From: Gammaproteobacteria bacterium
Lineage (GTDB): Bacteria; Pseudomonadota; Gammaproteobacteria; Tenderiales; Tenderiaceae
Direction of reading: 5' to 3'
Assembly: GCA_027001525.1 (NCBI GenBank)
Contig: JALTMR010000051.1
Span: forward strand, 1-7,937
DNA: 7,937 bases
The notes beneath the pieces were generated by a model. The model saw only the letters and a program-made list of their open reading frames with translations. It was not told where the DNA came from and made no database searches. Below are positions 7,450 through 7,937 of this stretch, piece after piece (position 1 is the first letter of the stretch; each line of letters begins with the position of its first letter). The position numbers and the translations under genes are program-made.

Positions 7450-7609
7450 GGATAACTTAAGCGCCTATATTGTTTGAGATATCAATCCGTTGCGGGGGCC
7501 CGAACTCCACCGACTTCGAGCATTCAACCCCCAAATCAAGCCGAAAAGGGTAACACAAATAGCCATCAGGCCGCATCTGCTTTGTCACAGCCCGATAAAA
7601 CACAAAACC
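7450..7609 (-). promoter_or_regulatory. Non-coding leader region between mtnA and gyrA
   Basis: 160 nt without a plausible gene, the longest non-coding stretch of the window and the only place where a gyrA promoter could lie outside mtnA. On the minus strand GTGACA (plus 7583-7588) is a five-of-six match to a -35 box. The bases 17-20 nt further on (around TGGCTATTT) are a poor -10, so I do not call an exact promoter. Just before the gyrA start the sequence becomes AT-rich (TTGATATCTCAAACAATATAGG). No convincing intrinsic terminator follows mtnA, so read-through from mtnA is possible. Confidence 0.45.
7494..7532 (-). other. Possible bulged hairpin in the gyrA leader
   Basis: Read on the minus strand, GCTCGAA (plus 7515-7521) pairs with TTCGGGC (7498-7504) across a 10-nt loop, with one G-U pair. 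An outer GGGG (within 7528-7532) can pair with CCCC (7494-7497), leaving TTGAAT as a one-sided bulge. On the plus strand the G-U pair becomes a C-A mismatch, so the structure is better as minus-strand RNA. No T run follows, so it is not an intrinsic terminator. Function is unknown and chance is possible. Confidence 0.35.
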
Positions 7610-7937
7610 TTACCCCCGCATCATCTCAGCCATTTTCTCCGCCGTAGGCTCCAACACCACGCCTTTTTCGGTAACAATGGCATCCACCAGCCCGGCAGGG
7701 GTCACATCAAAAGAGGGGTTCCAGGCCAGCGCACCCTGCGGCGCAATGCGAGTGCCCGCCATGGTCAGCACCTCTTCCTGAGCGCGCTCTTCAATGGGGA
7801 TATCCACACCGGACTGAATATCCATATCCACCGTGGAGGTGGGTGCCACCACCATGAACTTCACTCCGTGGTGACGAGCCAGCACCGCCAGCGAATAAGT
7901 GCCGATTTTGTTGGCCACATCGCCATTGGCCGCGATA
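7610..7937 (-). CDS. mtnA: Methylthioribose-1-phosphate isomerase, C-terminal part (cut by window edge)
   Basis: The last 108 codons of a gene that enters from the right edge. The enzyme isomerises 5-methylthioribose 1-phosphate to 5-methylthioribulose 1-phosphate in the methionine salvage pathway. The visible part opens [20 protein letters not shown], the hallmark segment that in this family follows the catalytic aspartate (in ADRIAANGD); that Asp falls just outside the window. Then come [15 protein letters not shown], the IPIEER motif, and [20 protein letters not shown] near the end, all in family order. The fold is shared with eIF2B-alpha-type proteins, but IPIEER and the salvage-type motifs favour MtnA over ribose-1,5-bisphosphate isomerase. 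The true start is outside the window; a GTG at 7918 is internal. The gene lies 160 nt upstream of gyrA on the same strand, a neighbourhood also known from pseudomonads. Confidence 0.95.
   Translation of the reverse strand, partial: IAANGDVANKIGTYSLAVLARHHGVKFMVVAPTSTVDMDIQSGVDIPIEERAQEEVLTMAGTRIAPQGALAWNPSFDVTPAGLVDAIVTEKGVVLEPTAEKMAEMMRG

Noticed and set aside
7543..7615. Possible terminator after mtnA: minus-strand GGGTAA at the stop codon and TTACCC followed by TTTT
   Set aside because: The two 6-nt arms are separated by about 56 nt and the T run is short, so an intrinsic terminator is not convincing.
1..7937. A defence, mobile or otherwise new system
   Set aside because: The window is filled by seven recognisable core metabolic or DNA-topology genes in tight co-linear array, with no integrase, transposase, tRNA, CRISPR-like repeat or unassigned gene.

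Overview
This window is a chromosomal housekeeping block from a gammaproteobacterium. Every gene lies on the minus strand, so transcription runs from position 7937 down to 1. The order is mtnA (3' part only), gyrA, serC, serA, pheA, a DAHP synthase gene, and tyrA (5' part only). Evidence for the lineage is the very E. coli-like GyrA, which has Ser83, Asp87, Tyr122 and the GyrA box at the E. coli residue numbers. Further evidence is the classical gammaproteobacterial order mtnA-gyrA-serC-pheA-...-tyrA, known for example from Pseudomonas. The extra genes serA and an AroAI-beta-type DAHP synthase, together with the lack of hisC between pheA and tyrA, argue against Pseudomonas itself. They suggest another gammaproteobacterial lineage, perhaps a Chromatiales-like or sulfur-oxidising one. 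That last placement is only inference.

Layout from right to left: 7610-7937 is the C-terminal third of methylthioribose-1-phosphate isomerase. 7450-7609 is a 160-nt non-coding gap that must hold the gyrA leader and contains a bulged hairpin. 4846-7449 is full-length gyrA. 3737-4819 is serC. 2534-3697 is a short, ACT-domain phosphoglycerate dehydrogenase. 1441-2523 is bifunctional pheA (chorismate mutase / prephenate dehydratase / ACT). 1379-1440 is a 62-nt AT-rich gap with an imperfect tandem repeat. 359-1378 is DAHP synthase, and 1-340 is the start of prephenate dehydrogenase. No stretch longer than 300 nt lacks a gene.

Functionally, the segment downstream of gyrA joins two amino-acid branches. 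SerA and SerC carry out the first two steps of serine synthesis from 3-phosphoglycerate, and SerC usually also serves pyridoxal phosphate synthesis. The DAHP synthase opens the shikimate pathway, PheA takes chorismate to phenylpyruvate, and TyrA takes prephenate to 4-hydroxyphenylpyruvate. The visible TyrA start has no chorismate mutase domain, so tyrosine synthesis would depend on the mutase domain of PheA or on another mutase elsewhere. Spacings of 10-62 nt and the absence of convincing terminators suggest one long transcription unit from gyrA or serC onward.

I found no mobile element, CRISPR array, RNA gene or obviously new system. The points most worth a second look are the apparent loss of the canonical catalytic glutamate in the SerA-like protein, the gene order, the repeat before the DAHP synthase gene, and the gyrA leader hairpin.
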